NCBI GenBank assembly: GCA_020086605.1
Contig: JACBWW010000016.1
Span: forward strand, 4,295,138-4,359,137
Source: Lanius collurio
Taxonomy: Eukaryota; Chordata; Aves; Passeriformes; Laniidae
Direction of reading: 5' to 3'
Length of the DNA stretch: 64,000 nt
Part shown: positions 35,810 to 49,100 of the stretch, in pieces
Layout: every line of letters starts with the position of its first letter
Numbering within the stretch: position 1 is the first letter of the stretch
Position numbers and translations under genes: made by a program
The notes under the pieces: model-generated
The model's input: only the letters and a program-made list of their open reading frames with translations
Database searches by the model: none
Told to the model about the DNA's origin: nothing

Positions 35810-38800
35810 CTCCTGGTGCTGATAAAGGTACATCAGCTGTAGTCAGCTCAGGAACCCAGCAATCTCTGGGTGCCATACAGAGATACCAACTTCTTTTCTC
35901 AGCAAGTTTGGAGAGTCTGCCTGTTCAATTGTGGGTCCTCTATTAGAGGAGGATAGTGGCTCCAGCACCCTGTGAGCTCAAGAGCAGCAAGCTGCTAAGG
36001 TGGTCTTATTGGTTTGGGATCCAAGTAAAAATTTCTTTGTAGATTTGGTGTATATATATAATACTTTTATAGAAACACTTTGTAGAAAGAAGGCAAAATA
36101 ATGTTTTGATAACTACAAATAGTCCTTAAAACATTCTCTATCATTTGTAAGCACTTTGGTTAAATTAAGTTTTACTTTCAGTTCATCAAATGCCAGTATA
36201 TCCTCCTGGCAGATAATTCTGTCAAGAGCATCCTGAGCTAATCTGATGGTGTCCTCACAGAAAATGAATAAGGCAAAAAGAATTCTCTTTCAGGAAAACA
36301 TAACTCTGGTGCTTTATCTATGTAGAGAGGAGCCATTAGTGCTAGATGTTAAGACTGGAAAGGCATACACCTAAGTTCAAGCAAAAAACCCTTCTGCACA
36401 GGTATGCACATCTCAGACTTGCATTGCTCCTGAGCAATGCTCCTGACTAATTAGCAATGGACACAGTAATGCCTTAGAATCTCAAGATTTAAAGCAGAAG
36501 TCATGTTCCCATACAGATAGGAATCTCTACAAGGAGGAAGGAAATGTAATATTTTGCTTGTTTTTGGTTTGGTTTATTTTTGTCCTGCAAGTATGAAGTG
36601 TCTGAAGTGCCTGTCTGCATCCACAAAGGCATTGATGGGATGGGTGGTGTAGCAATGCAGAGATGAAGAAGGGGGGGAGGGGTTTTTTTGTTTGGTTGGT
36701 TTTGTTTCGTTTTTAGAATTCACTCTTAACAGTCAGTTTGTGGTATTCACTTTGAGCAGACTTGTGGTTTGATTATCTCACTCTTGCTACATGTCAGCGA
36801 GTTCCAGAAGGCACTTCCAGTCAGAAGTTACCAACATTTGTGCCACGTACCTGAATTGCCTGAATTTTGCCGAATATAAATCGTGTCTTTTAAGGGCTGA
36901 TACAAATCTGAAGTCCATATGTAGCTCTAGGCCAGAGAGGGATGCCAGTAAGCACCCAAAATAAAGAAGCCCCTGGGTATTGTGACAGGAGGTATTTTAA
37001 AAGATGTGATAATGTTTTGCTTGGTTTTTTTTTCTCAAATGTAGCCAATGAGCAGCTTACTTTGCTAGCTCTGTGTCAAAATAATGGGAAATGATGGAAA
37101 GTGCACAATGTGAAGGGGGAGAGAGGAAACAAGCTGCTATTGCTTCAAATATATACACTTGTGCTGTGGGAGCCATCGTCAGCCAAAAATAAGCTGTGAG
37201 CTCTTTCCCACCCACATAGCTGAAGCTTCATGAAGCGAAGGAGACTGTCATGTGGTGCCAAAGGCCAGATTATCATAATGTGGGTGAGATGCTTCTGCCC
37301 AAAAATACTCTCCTGCCTGTTGTGTTCTGAAACGTGTATTTGTACCTGCAAAGCAGTAATGCACACCCCTGGAGTAGTGAAGTGTCCGAGTGCTGTTTGT
37401 GTGGGGCACCCACACTTTGTCTGTGGGCAGGAATGCTCTCTCTGTAGGTGGATATGGGTTTTTTTCAAGTACATGTTCTTTTGTTTCTCCTCTTCCCGCT
37501 CCCCCAAGAGTGACATCTACCTCTGCATTTTTCCCTTCGTGTAGGATGTGTGGGACCATACTTCTTTTACATTTCTCTTGTGTGTTGGCTTACCAAATCC
37601 TCAGCTTGTACAAACTGGCATATTTCCACTGAAGCTGATAAAAGTATGATCACTGCAAAACCAGCAGAGAATCTGATTTCATTAGTTAGCAGACAATGAT
37701 GCACATGAACTTCTGGAACATTCTACTGCAATTGTTTTGGGGATGTACAGAGATATTCTGGGAGAGTCTACAAAGATTTAAGATTTTCTGTAGGCCACAG
37801 CTGGCTGCTGTCTTTAAAGTACTGTCTTTTTGCCTTTTTTTCCCCCCCCCCTCCTTTTGTCTCTTGACATTGTTATATCTTGAATGGCTCTCAAAATTCC
37901 TTTAGTTTTGTTATCCCTCCAGCAGTCTGTGGCCTCCCTGAAGCATGTTCACTGTCCCTCTCTAATTTCATCATGTCTGTCAGTCTGGTACCCAGCAGCA
38001 TATTGATACTGAGTGAACTGGATGGCATTTAAATGGAAATCTACTGTCATGAACTCTAGGCTTATCATGGCTCATTATTTTGAGGCAAGCACAGTAATTA
38101 GCACAGGGTGTGCTCTCTGATAATTAGGAATGTTTTACACATCAGATGGTGATGTTGACTTTTGAGGGCAACCACCTGGACCCAACTCTCACTAGCTAAA
38201 AATAATATTTTTGTATTTCCTTTTGCTTCAGTGTTTCAAAATGCCTATGATAAAATACTTTAACTGTTTAATCACTAAATAATGGATCTATGCAATCAAT
38301 TAACTGAATAGTATGATTTATTGGGACAAGTTGCTGGCACCCATAGGGGATAACATAGCTGGGATACCTGGTTTCTGTGTATTGTAATTTCTCTTGAGTG
38401 CATGGTGGAACTTCCATTATCTTGAAAGCCAGGTGCATGTGGTTTTTCATCTCTCTCCCCTCTTTACCTGACCTGCTATCTGACCCTTCTGAACACTAGT
38501 ATCATAGATTTGTGGTATCTGGTCCATTTTATGACTTCTTTTTCATCATAAAGATTTAGAATGATATTCTTAGTAGAGAAACTAATGATTATTAAAAAAA
38601 AAAACACCCACCAAAAAAAACTCACCTCACAAAACACAACCCAACAATTTATATCATCAGGTCTCATGATAATCTGTTTGTGAATTTGTTATATTAAAGT
38701 GGATTTGTTAAAACATCAAAACTTTTAGGGCTATCTTGGAAGCAGCTGTATCTCATGAAGTAAAATCAGGAAAGATCAGAATATGTATCAGGGACCTTTA

Positions 38801-41800
38801 TTCTGTCTGCAGAGTTAGGAGGCTTATTTCTGACTTAGTGTGAAATATAGACAGAGTTTCTGTTCTAGCTCGTGGCTTGTGTGGATTAGTTTCTGTACCT
38901 GAAGCTTTCCCTAAATTTCTGGTGTTAGTTCATATCCAAATCTAGGAGGAGGAGACTATTTTTGTTTCCAGTGGCAATGGGAAGGCAGACTCATAACCAG
39001 AAGATAAAGAGACAGTGGGCATTTCTGTCAGTTTTCATAAGAATCCTGTTTGAAAGCTGTGCAATTTGAAGACTTTCCCTGTTTCTTCCTCAGATCAGTA
39101 ATTGCTAAACTCAAACATAAACCCTCCCTTACGTGTACTTGTCAGACATATTTGTATTCAGGGTTTGATTACTGGTTATTACGAAGTGAAGGCTCTAATA
39201 CAGCCATGTAAATACTGAGCTTGTAAATACCCCTTAGGTGGAGACAGCAGGAAGAGTAAGTTAATCATTATACTTCTACAGCCTCTTTGTAGTTTGTACT
39301 CTTAAAATAATGTGGGGGAAATGCAATAGAAAGTTTAATTTTTTTTAAATTAAGTAACCATAGACTTCTGCTTTTATTCAAAGTTCATTCCCACTGCTGT
39401 ATTACCATGTAATTTCTACCACTAAGTTTCAAAACATTAGTGGGTTTGAAGGGGGTGGGGGGGGGAGGAGGACATATATTTTGATAAAAAAAATTCTCTG
39501 AGTTCAAAAAACTGCAAGTGTTGCATTTCAAGGGCATGAAATAATCTATTTTAAACTAGGAAAGAACTTGTGGACACTGTATCTATGGAATAGTGTCAGA
39601 TAAATTTAAATGTGTTAATTGTGTGGTGCCATTACAAATGCTATTTTTGGCTGAAAAGGATCAGTGATTGCTTGTAAAATAAAGGGACTTCAGATTATTT
39701 CAGCTAGCCCTGGCTGGGCTCTTTGGAATGTGGTCTGTTTCTGGCATTTACACTTGAGGAGGATGTATAGGAAGAAAAAAAAGAGTGAAGTTCAAAAAAA
39801 ATTATACAAACCTAAATAAAAGAGAGGGCAAGATGTAAAAATTCTGCAGTTGGTGTCACCATACAACTGCTTGGAAAAACAATTGGTTACCACTGTAACT
39901 CTGGCAAGTAACAAAGATATACATTAACAGGAAAAAAAAGGTGGTTGGCAATAAAACCCAGATATTTACATGAGGTAAAAGTCAGGACTGCAGGAGCATT
40001 CTTTTTTTTCCCCAGAAAGACATGGTTGGAGTCTAAAATTGTCTAGATACTGCTTCCTTTTCAACTACAAATGACTTCTATATTTAACTCTTTAACTTAC
40101 TGTGTGACTTCACCATCTGTAAAGCAAGAGATGTTAGTGTGATGGTGTCAGCTGTGCCAAAAGGAAGTCTATCATATTCATCCTGCCATGGTCCTGAATA
40201 TCACAGACTATTTCTATCATAGGAATTCTTTGACTTGTAGTTTTAGAGGTAAAACCAAGTGTCTTTCTGTACTTGCTAAACAGAATTTATAGAATTGATG
40301 CAGAAGGTGTTGAGTTGGGTGTTTTAAATCATCTTATGCCAGAAGCCAGGGAGAAAAAAAGAACTTAGAGGTGATCAAAAACCCAACAACTCCAAACCTC
40401 ATAACAAGCACTTAGAACCACCTCTGCTGCCCTCAAACACGGTGGGGTGCACACTGGGGACCAGCAACTGATCTCTCATGGGTGGGAAGTGCATTGCCTC
40501 TCCTCTTCCTCCACTGCTGTAATACCAGTGCTCCTATTATGTCAAGGTCCATTGCATTTACTGCAACTTTGATATGCCTGACCTAAAAATATTGCTGTGA
40601 GAGAATTATTTACAGTGACACAGAGGAGCAATTTTCTAGACTGTTCCTTTGTCCTGTGGGCATTGTACTGAGTACATATGTACGATATTAACAAAAAAAC
40701 ATGAAAATCACCATGAAACCTTTCTACAGTATATCACAGTTATCGTTACCAAATTGGAGTTGTGCTGTGGCTTTATAGCATAGGATGTGTACAAGCCAAT
40801 ATTTGTGGTGTTGTTTTCCAATGAATATTATTAAATAAATAGTCTGTAGAGGTTGATTTCAAGTTGTATTAAGTACTATATATCTGTACACTAAGAAGAC
40901 ATTTTTCTATTTCTGTATGAAAACTTGGTGTAATTAAAATCATTGATAAATTTCCATGCTAGGCACCATCAAAAAAGACATCTGCTGCAGATTCTACTCT
41001 TCAGAAACTGGTAAAAAACTTGCAATTCAGATGGCAATATAAGTTTTGTGTTTGTAATGAGAGCGGACTGTCTGTGCCTATGTCAGTGCTGGCTGAGATT
41101 TCTGCACCCCAATCCAGCAGGGTATGAATTGCTGCTCTTGCATTAGTAAGGGCATGGAACAAAGTTATGACAGGAGAGATGTGTATTTTGAAGAAAAGGA
41201 TGTAGCTTTATCTTCTTGCAGTGGAGTCTGGCCCTCCTCAGTGCTAATCATTCAGGCATTATCAGCTAGCACAGAAAACATATGCAGAAACCACTCATGT
41301 TCCTTCCAGTGTTGAGAAATTCCAGATTCTTCTGCTTTGATAAGCATTTTCTCTGTTAAAAACACATAACACATCTATAACTAGCATTAATAAGTGTTTT
41401 GCAAAATGAAGACATGGTTTTTAATCGTAGCAAAAACATACTAGCTACAGCTTAATGCAGATTTTTTTTCCTTCCAGACAGAACAGATACCTCTGAGTCT
41501 TGCTTTTAATATGATCTTTATCTGCTTGCAATAGGTAAGTCTGTAGTAATTCAAATTCCCATTTTTGTAGAAATGGGTAAACCTAAAGATACAGGCTTAT
41601 CTCTGAACGGTGTTGCTGAGAAATCATTTATCCACAGCAACACTTCCTTTTAATACTTGACTCTTCTGTCTCTGACCACGACAGTATTCAGTGAGCAACA
41701 GACCATATGCATTCTTCCCCAGTAAATATTGGAAGGAATAAATAAAATCTTCCCAAACACTGTCTTTAAATAATGTCCAATTAATTTCAGGATTTATTTT

Positions 41801-42914
41801 GCTGGTATGGTTGTTTTTTGAGGAATTGTTTTTTTTCCTATAAATATTAGTTTCACATGTGACAGAGGACTGATCTCTTTCATGATTGAAATATATTTTT
41901 TGCCATTTAATTAGACTGATAACAGTTCAAGAAGCAACTATAGATGTACTGTCCCATGATAGCCTTGATATTTGTATGTTGTTCAGTTCCTACACAGTAG
42001 AACTTGAATAAAATAAGCAAGTTCAGTAAACAAGACAACTTGTGAGACTGATGTGCTGAGGAAACTTTGTCAGACTAAGGTACTGTTTATAAACACTCCT
42101 ATAACGAGGAACAATGATATGAATGATATGCTGGGAGATTTCCTGATTTTGTATGCAATTCCTGCTGTGGAATATTTGAGTTGCACTGAGTTGAAAGGCT
42201 GAACTTACCTTGGATGGTTGTGTGAAGTGAGAAATACAGACCGGTCCTTCTGTGTATCTGACTAGGTTAATAAAGAGTTATAAAGAAATAAGGAAACAAT
42301 TGTGAGCTTATTTACACTTTATTTTTTTATTGTGTGACATAGGTAGTCAGTTTACAGTAATTTTACAATTTAACTACTTTTCCATTATTATCTCTGGATA
42401 TACATTTGTTATCTTTTAGATCCCTGAAACAGGCAAATGCAATAGTATCTGTGTTCTTAAAATCAGTTTCATGAAAATTAATTAATATTTTTTGATATAG
42501 CATTTTTATCCACAACTCTTAAATCCCATTTGTATTTGCCATGACAAGTACAGAATAAAATTTTGAACTATTCAACAATGCCTAGTTAAAATTGCAATTA
42601 AATATTCTTTCCTCTTATGTCAGAGTCCTTAGATGTGGATATACAGAGCTTCCTGTCCTGTTATTTTTTCTGCATACATACTAAATAAGAATTTTCACAT
42701 TTTCAGTGTTATTGAACCCAGTGAACACAATATTCCAGAAAAAAGGCAGGGGGCTTCCTTTTCTAGTCAGCTAAATAAAATGCACTCAAAACCAAGCAAG
42801 CAAAAAGTGGATACTCCCAACTATTTTTCTGCCCAGAAAATTGTAGCTTGTAAGAAGTGTTTGCTTCTCACTCCTGCCTTCAGAGCTGCTGCTCCTCTCA
42901 ACGGCAACTGTTCA
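35810..42914. other. Intergenic, no gene recognised; region 3' of the miR-181 cluster
   Basis: AT-rich sequence with G/T-rich low-complexity tracts at about 36,668-36,715 and, in the reverse sense, at about 38,594-38,645, and a G-run at about 39,450-39,470. On the - strand an AATAAA (seen as TTTATT at 42,318-42,323) lies about 600 nt beyond mir-181b-1 and could end its primary transcript. This is unproven. Confidence 0.5.
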
Positions 42915-43010
42915 GTGTGGGGCCACAGTTGCATTCATTGTTCAGTGAGCTTGTCCACATAGTTAAACCCACCGACAGCAATGAATGTTGATTGTGACCT
43001 TTTTGTAAAG
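42915..43010 (-). ncRNA. MIR181B1: mir-181b-1 microRNA precursor
   Basis: Read on the - strand, the 5p arm at 42,967-42,989 is the 23-nt miR-181b (starting AACATTCATTGCTG). The 3p arm at 42,929-42,949 starts CTCACTGAACAATG. A stem extends to GGTCACA (42,993-42,999) pairing with TGTGGCC (42,921-42,927), with about 17 nt between the arms. Both arms match vertebrate miR-181b-1 as I know it, and the flanks keep the mammalian precursor's GGACAAG loop segment. miR-181b shares its seed (ACATTCA) with miR-181a and acts post-transcriptionally in lymphocytes and other cells. The precursor ends given are approximate. It lies downstream of mir-181a-1 in the same transcript. Confidence 0.97.
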
Positions 43011-43094
43011 CTTGGCAGGGTGGGGGAGAAACATCATGTGATGGTTAGGTTGCTATCTTCGGTGTTAAGGCCTGAAAGCATGAAGTAAGGAGGA

Positions 43095-43195
43095 GGATGG
43101 TTAGCTGGAGGGTACAATCAACGGTCGATGGTTTTCACTTTAATTCCAAACTCACCGACAGCGTTGAATGTTCACTGAAGCAACCACTACAACAG
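43095..43195 (-). ncRNA. MIR181A1: mir-181a-1 microRNA precursor
   Basis: Read on the - strand, the 5p arm at 43,150-43,172 is the 23-nt miR-181a (starting AACATTCAACGCTG). The 3p arm at 43,111-43,132 starts ACCATCGACCGTTG, the star sequence diagnostic for the a-1 paralogue. The base of the stem pairs GGTTG (43,181-43,185) with AACC (43,099-43,102), and the loop between the arms is 17 nt. The arms match the human sequence as recalled, and the loop differs slightly. miR-181a raises T-cell-receptor sensitivity by repressing phosphatases such as PTPN22, SHP-2 and DUSP5/6 (established in mammals). It lies 183 nt from mir-181b-1 (5p to 5p), and the two are presumably cut from one primary RNA. Confidence 0.98.
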
Positions 43196-46100
43196 AATTC
43201 CATTGACTTGACTGCATCCTCAAATGTCTGAAAGTAGGGGGGGGAATCAAAATTCACACAATGATTTTAATCATACAGATGATGCAACTTGAATCATTTT
43301 TCTCTTACCAACACCTTTCTCTGCCCATTGTGTTTCAGTCCTTGTGCAAGGAGCTGGCATTTTCCCAGACTTCTTTCTATGGAAAGAAAATATGTTTCAG
43401 TTTTCAGGCTTTAAAAATAAAGTTTAGGGATCCAGGCATAAGTGGATTAATGTTGTCTGTTATTTCACGAGACTGAACTTCACAGTAAAACAAAACATGA
43501 GATCTCATAAACAGAGCTGACTAAGACTTTTACAAATTAATATTGCCAATTAGAGATTTCTCAATTGAGCAAAATTTCTTTTGCTGACATTGTTCAATTG
43601 GATTAAAACTTGTTTAGGATTGATGAAAAATAAATTTTCTTTAAAGAAAGCTTTGTTTTTCAATAAACACCTCAGAGACAGGAGACCTTTTTTCCTTACG
43701 AATTTTCACACATGCAGAACCTGTTGTGATTGTTTTCAGGAAGAGAAAAGGTGAATATATATCAAGGCTTGACCTATAATTATTTTCATATTTTTTAATG
43801 TGTCAGTATGCTGTGCACATCCAGCTGATCATTACACAGTGAAGTCCTTATTCTTTAAAATTTCCACAATAACACAACCCTTTTTCCTAACCTTCTGTGC
43901 CTTCCAACTCCATTTTCCTTATCATTAATAAAAAGAAATAATAATTTAAAAAAAATGTAGTTTTTGTGTTGCAGAAGAGTTTTAGAGGTTGGATCAGAAG
44001 GCAAAACATGGTAATTCAAAAATTTTACCTTATTTGCAGATGTGAGCAGGGTTCTTATGCAGAAAGTGTTCTTGAAGCTCAGCTTGTCAGAATTCGTTTT
44101 TGCTAGGTCCACTTTTACTGTGCTGGAATTACGTGATGTATTCATTGATTTACGTGAACTGCTGTTTGTTTACCTTGTCCTTTGCTAAAGATGCCCTATA
44201 CTCTCTCTCATCCAACTGTGATCTATAAGTCTTTATAAGTGTTTGGGATTTTGTCTATACCTGTGTTAAGGGAACCCACACTAAAGGGCTGGAGTTCATC
44301 AGTGTGCTGCCCATGCCTATTTTGTAAACAAATGCTATGACAAGGACTTTGTCCCAACTGTTTCTTTCAACTAATTGCTCTGCATGTGGAGGTATTTATT
44401 ACATCACTTAACCCCACTGCATTTTCCATCTAATATAACTGAAAAAAAAGTCATTAATATAGCCTACTGGAGAACCAGACAAGAACAGAATCAAATAATT
44501 TTCTTCTTTATGCTAGATTTAGATGTGTTTTGTTCATGAAGGCCACTGTGATTATGACTATAGCTAAGTGAAATACATTTCAATTAAATGTGGCAGCCCA
44601 CCTTCCTTTCCTGATTCAGCAGCACAAGATATTTGCTACCACTGTTTTTACTTTGAAGTTGATTATTTTTATTTCTCTGTTTATTTGTACTGAAATTTCA
44701 AAGGTTTAATTCCGTGGATGTTATGAGAAGACCTCTGTACACTCGCATGAGTGATGGGAGTATAAGGCTCTACAACTCAGTCTTCTGTGCATATATTCAA
44801 AATTGTTATAGCCAAATGAATTGACTTTATGGCTTAGGGTCGCTCATCTTTAAGATCAGCCCTATTATGAGCTTGTTTTCTGTATGTCATTTTTTTCGGT
44901 GTTTATTCCTATGCCCTTATGCTCTACTTTCATCTGTCACTTCACATTTCAATATGGAGTCCTGCCTGGCTTGTATCTGGCAATTGGGATGGGGCACAGG
45001 GAAAGAAGAGGACCTGTGTACAGCTTGTGACTGGGTGGATTACATCTTAGAAGGAATTACTTTCACAGGTTGTTATTAATACCTCACAACCCCCCCCATA
45101 ATGGAAAACCTCAGTATATCCTTGGTCACCTAGCCTCTGAAATAGGCTGAAACTTCTGAGTACAAAAAGTATTTCTGGGTTCCAGCCCTGATTCCTGATG
45201 TGTGTGGGTTATGCAGGGTAAATATGCTTTCATCTTCTTTCATCTGGTTTTCATTTTTTTTTTTTTTTTAAATCCCTTACTGGCTTAGCTAGCTGTTACA
45301 AATGCCAGCTTTATTTTAAATTTTATTTCAGATCTGCAGGCTTATGTGAACATTCAGATTGGATGTATTTTTTTTTTTTATTTAAGGTTAGTAGGTCATA
45401 AATAAACCAAATCACTTTCCTTGCTATGAGGAATAGGGTCATGATGTACATGAAATATCTCTTTAAAAAAACTGGAACCTAACGTGAATTGACAGAGGTA
45501 CATGAGGAAGTAGTTCATTGTGTCGCTGCAAAGGCCATAGGGATTTGGACTGCTGGAGCTGCCTGGTTTAGGAATAGATTAGATATCTTGTCTGATGACC
45601 TGTACTTAATTTAAGTGACTGCCTTTGCAAGTCCTTCCAGAGGGCAACTGTGTGAAGTAGAGCATCTCATCTTCAGTCTTCAGTCCTTTTCCTCCTCTGG
45701 ATGGTCTGACCTAAATTGAAGATATGGTTGTTGTGCTGCACAAATAGACAATTTCTTCAATACTGTGTGAACTGCATTCAGTTCTGATTAGTTACCTTTT
45801 CCTTTTGACCTTGGCATGTTGAATCAAAAGACCAGCATTCCAACTTTATTGTACTGGTTAATACTGGGCAACTGTTACACAACACACGTGTGTTAGCAAG
45901 TGCCTTATGTAAAACAGAAGCAAAAGCTCCCTCTCACTGCTCAGAAATGGTGGAGCTGTCAAGTACTACTCTGCCCTGCTTATTTCCCCACCTTTTCCTT
46001 TCTTCTTCCGCTCTCCCTCACACAAATGTTAGATGAGATATGAAAGATGTCAGCTGGATAGAAGTCTGGTTTGCAGGCCACTTCAAACAGCTGCCTTCGA

Positions 46101-49100
46101 ACTGTCACCAATCTTCCTGCTGGTACAACGGGGACATTGCTTAGGAACAAATCCTTAGGTGGATACACAAATCTCAGCCTTGGGGCGCTTACAGCTTTAG
46201 GTGCTTTTCTTATGGTGCATTAAAACAGTCTATCCAGATTGTGTACTGGTTAAAATACCATGTTAACAAATTTGTAAGATAGATACTCCACATGGTTTAC
46301 AGCACCATTTTTCTTTTGCTGACATGGAATTGTTTGTTAGTGGAAGGGGGAGCTTAAATTTTTTGAAGCTAAATATTCATTTGTATAAAAGGAAGACAAC
46401 AGAACAGTGTTCATACTGATACTGCAAAATTATCTCATGGGTGCAGTTGCTGGCTACTTCCACCTCCTACTTGCCCTCTCCCACAGTCTGTCAACAGACT
46501 TCCAGTTATCCACTTAGGGACAGGAAGAAATGCAGTGTGTGGATGTATTTTTTTAATTGTCTTGCAAAAGTGAATTCCAGTGGCAGCCTCTAAAAATGGC
46601 AGTAGCACACTTGGGCTTGGATTCTCAGCTAATGTAAACTGACACAGCTCCTTTGACGTCAGTGGCATCTGCATTTACACCAGGTGACACCTGGATTCTC
46701 ATCTGGATTAGAATGATCAGTTATTGGTTCTTATATTTTCAGATTTTCTGTGTTGTGTTCATCTTTTTTATTAAACCTTTCTAAAATGACAAATTTTCAT
46801 GTTGTATTGACATTTTACTTTTAATAAATCAGCAGTAATACTAAATCTGAGTAAGTATTGACACTACTGTGCTTCCACTGAAAGGAGTTAAATCCTATTA
46901 ACTGTAGTTATTAGAAATTCAATTTGTTCTTAGATGACTTTGAGTTATGAAAATCTGTGCATCTGTCAAGAGGACAAAATGAAAAGTATTTGTTTCCTCT
47001 GTGATCTTAAAAACTGCAAGAACAGATTCAAATAACAGCAACTGTAATGGAAGACCCTCAGCTGTATTCTGCAGATACCACAGTTGTTTCTGCAGTGTGT
47101 TGGAGTATAGCATCACCTCCTAATTACTGATGCAGTAAATCTAAGCCTAATGTTTTTCAAGAAATCCAACTAGGCAATCACTGTTTTCATGTTGCCTTAG
47201 ACCTATGGAAACATCTCTGTTAACCTCTGCTGGAAAAAAAAAATGATGTGGGAGTATTTCAGCATTTACTGGAGTACAGCCATCTCTGGGGAAAAGTAGC
47301 AGCTGCATAACATCTTGAAGCACTAGTGCATGCCAGCCTGAGACAGGAGCAAAAATTTGTGACTGCCTTGTTTAAATTCTGCATTCTACAAGGCTGTTTT
47401 TTTTGTACATTTCTGGGTCTTGCTCATAGAATAAGAGGGCAAAAAACCGGAAAACACTTTGAGGTGAAATATTGTCCACAAAAATGTTTTTTAAACTAAA
47501 TCAAAACTTTTTTGGCATGCATAGCCATCACCGAGAGATCTGAAGTTCACTGAGTCTTATCAGAGTTCTGATGGCCCAGGAACTGTGACATCTCCAAATA
47601 TACTGACTCATGTAATTGCAGGCTTTGACTAAGTTTTTGAGTAAGTTTGCTGTCCAAAAATTGTCTGTGCTCTGGAAATGAAACTCATCAGCTAATATTA
47701 CATGTTTACAGCACAGGCTATAAGGTAGGATACTGATTAGCCATGCTAATTTAGGAACAGAAAAAATGTGAGGAGCAGCAATGATATTAGTTCAATCAAA
47801 TATTTGATTGCGCTTCCAGAAATAATTTAATTGCAGAGCTCAAAACTATGCTTTGCCCATTAGAATTTTACCTGATTAGTATTTTGTTAAATCTTGATAT
47901 TAAAGAAACTTCCAAGACCAAATCTAATGTGAAAATACCCACAGTAATATTGAATTTTTACTTATTGCTTTAGATTTATTATCTCAATCCACGTAAATTG
48001 TTACTCTTATTTAACAAATCATAGCTGAACTCATGTTCTGAAAAGACTTTTATATCTGCCCCATTGAGCCTGACTGCAATTTATTACTTCATGTTGTTAG
48101 TCGTGTTTGAAATTTTAAATGCTTGTCCAGCATACAGGATTCAGGCCCTGGCTCTGAGGTTTGATTTTTATTTCAAGTTAAGAAATTGGTAAATAAATTC
48201 TAATACTGCCTGTATTTTCCCAGTCTTTTGGATCACAATTCTCCACTCTTTGTTACTGGAACACATTACTATTTTTGGAAGATATGCACATATTTCAGTG
48301 TCCATAAATCATATGCAAACATCTGTTCTTTAGATCAGTAGATGGAGTATGGTAACTGGTTGTTACATTAATATCCATGAAGTAATGCTCACCTACTGAT
48401 GTTATACTTAAACTCTAACATTTTAGCAAATATTTCAGTAATTTAAGTTTTCAGGCAATGCTAGTCAAAACAGTAGAAATTGCAGGCATAGTCTGGCATA
48501 GTTAGTTCCATGTGGCCTGTACCTGAAAAACACCAAGTGAAAGTTGTAAGATAGAGGGTAAATATTCATAGCAACAGGATCAACCTAGCTAAAACACAAA
48601 AGGTTCTGTTTGTAATTCTCTCTGTACTCATTGCTGCCTTTGAAGAGAATTTCTCTCCCTTCCTCCCCCTTCCTGTGATAGCTTTAAACAGGCATCCTTT
48701 TCTTGATGAATCTGGACTGTGTGTAGTGGTCTACATTTTTGTCTTAGTAGTATGATCTATTTCCCATGTGATTCTGCAGACAAGGTTCTAAGGCCAATAA
48801 CTGAAGCTGTGCTCTGGAAACATATGGTATTGTGTGGAAACCAAGGCTGTGTACAAGTTAAAATGTAAGAGGTGGGAAAGACCATATTGTAGACTAGGAT
48901 AGGCATGGGATGGAAAGGCAGAGGATAAAAGTTTTCCTATTCTGTCTTCAATCTCAGTGTTAGGATTTTTGGATAAATTATTTCAGTTGTAAAGAGAAAA
49001 GTCTTGAGGATGTATCCTGTTTAGCATTTATTTGGTTGTCATATGTACTGTGAATACATTGGTTTTTTTCAGCGTTTCCTTTGTGTTTGTACTTTTTTTA

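Noticed and set aside
37145..37559. Overlapping frames of 103-123 codons on both strands
   Set aside because: They are mutually overlapping in antisense, with no family resemblance and no splice context. These are chance frames.
40090..40150. A segment reminiscent of MIR (TGTGTGACTTCACCATCTGTAA)
   Set aside because: Only one short block fits, and the rest of the consensus order is absent, unlike the candidate near 49.75 kb.
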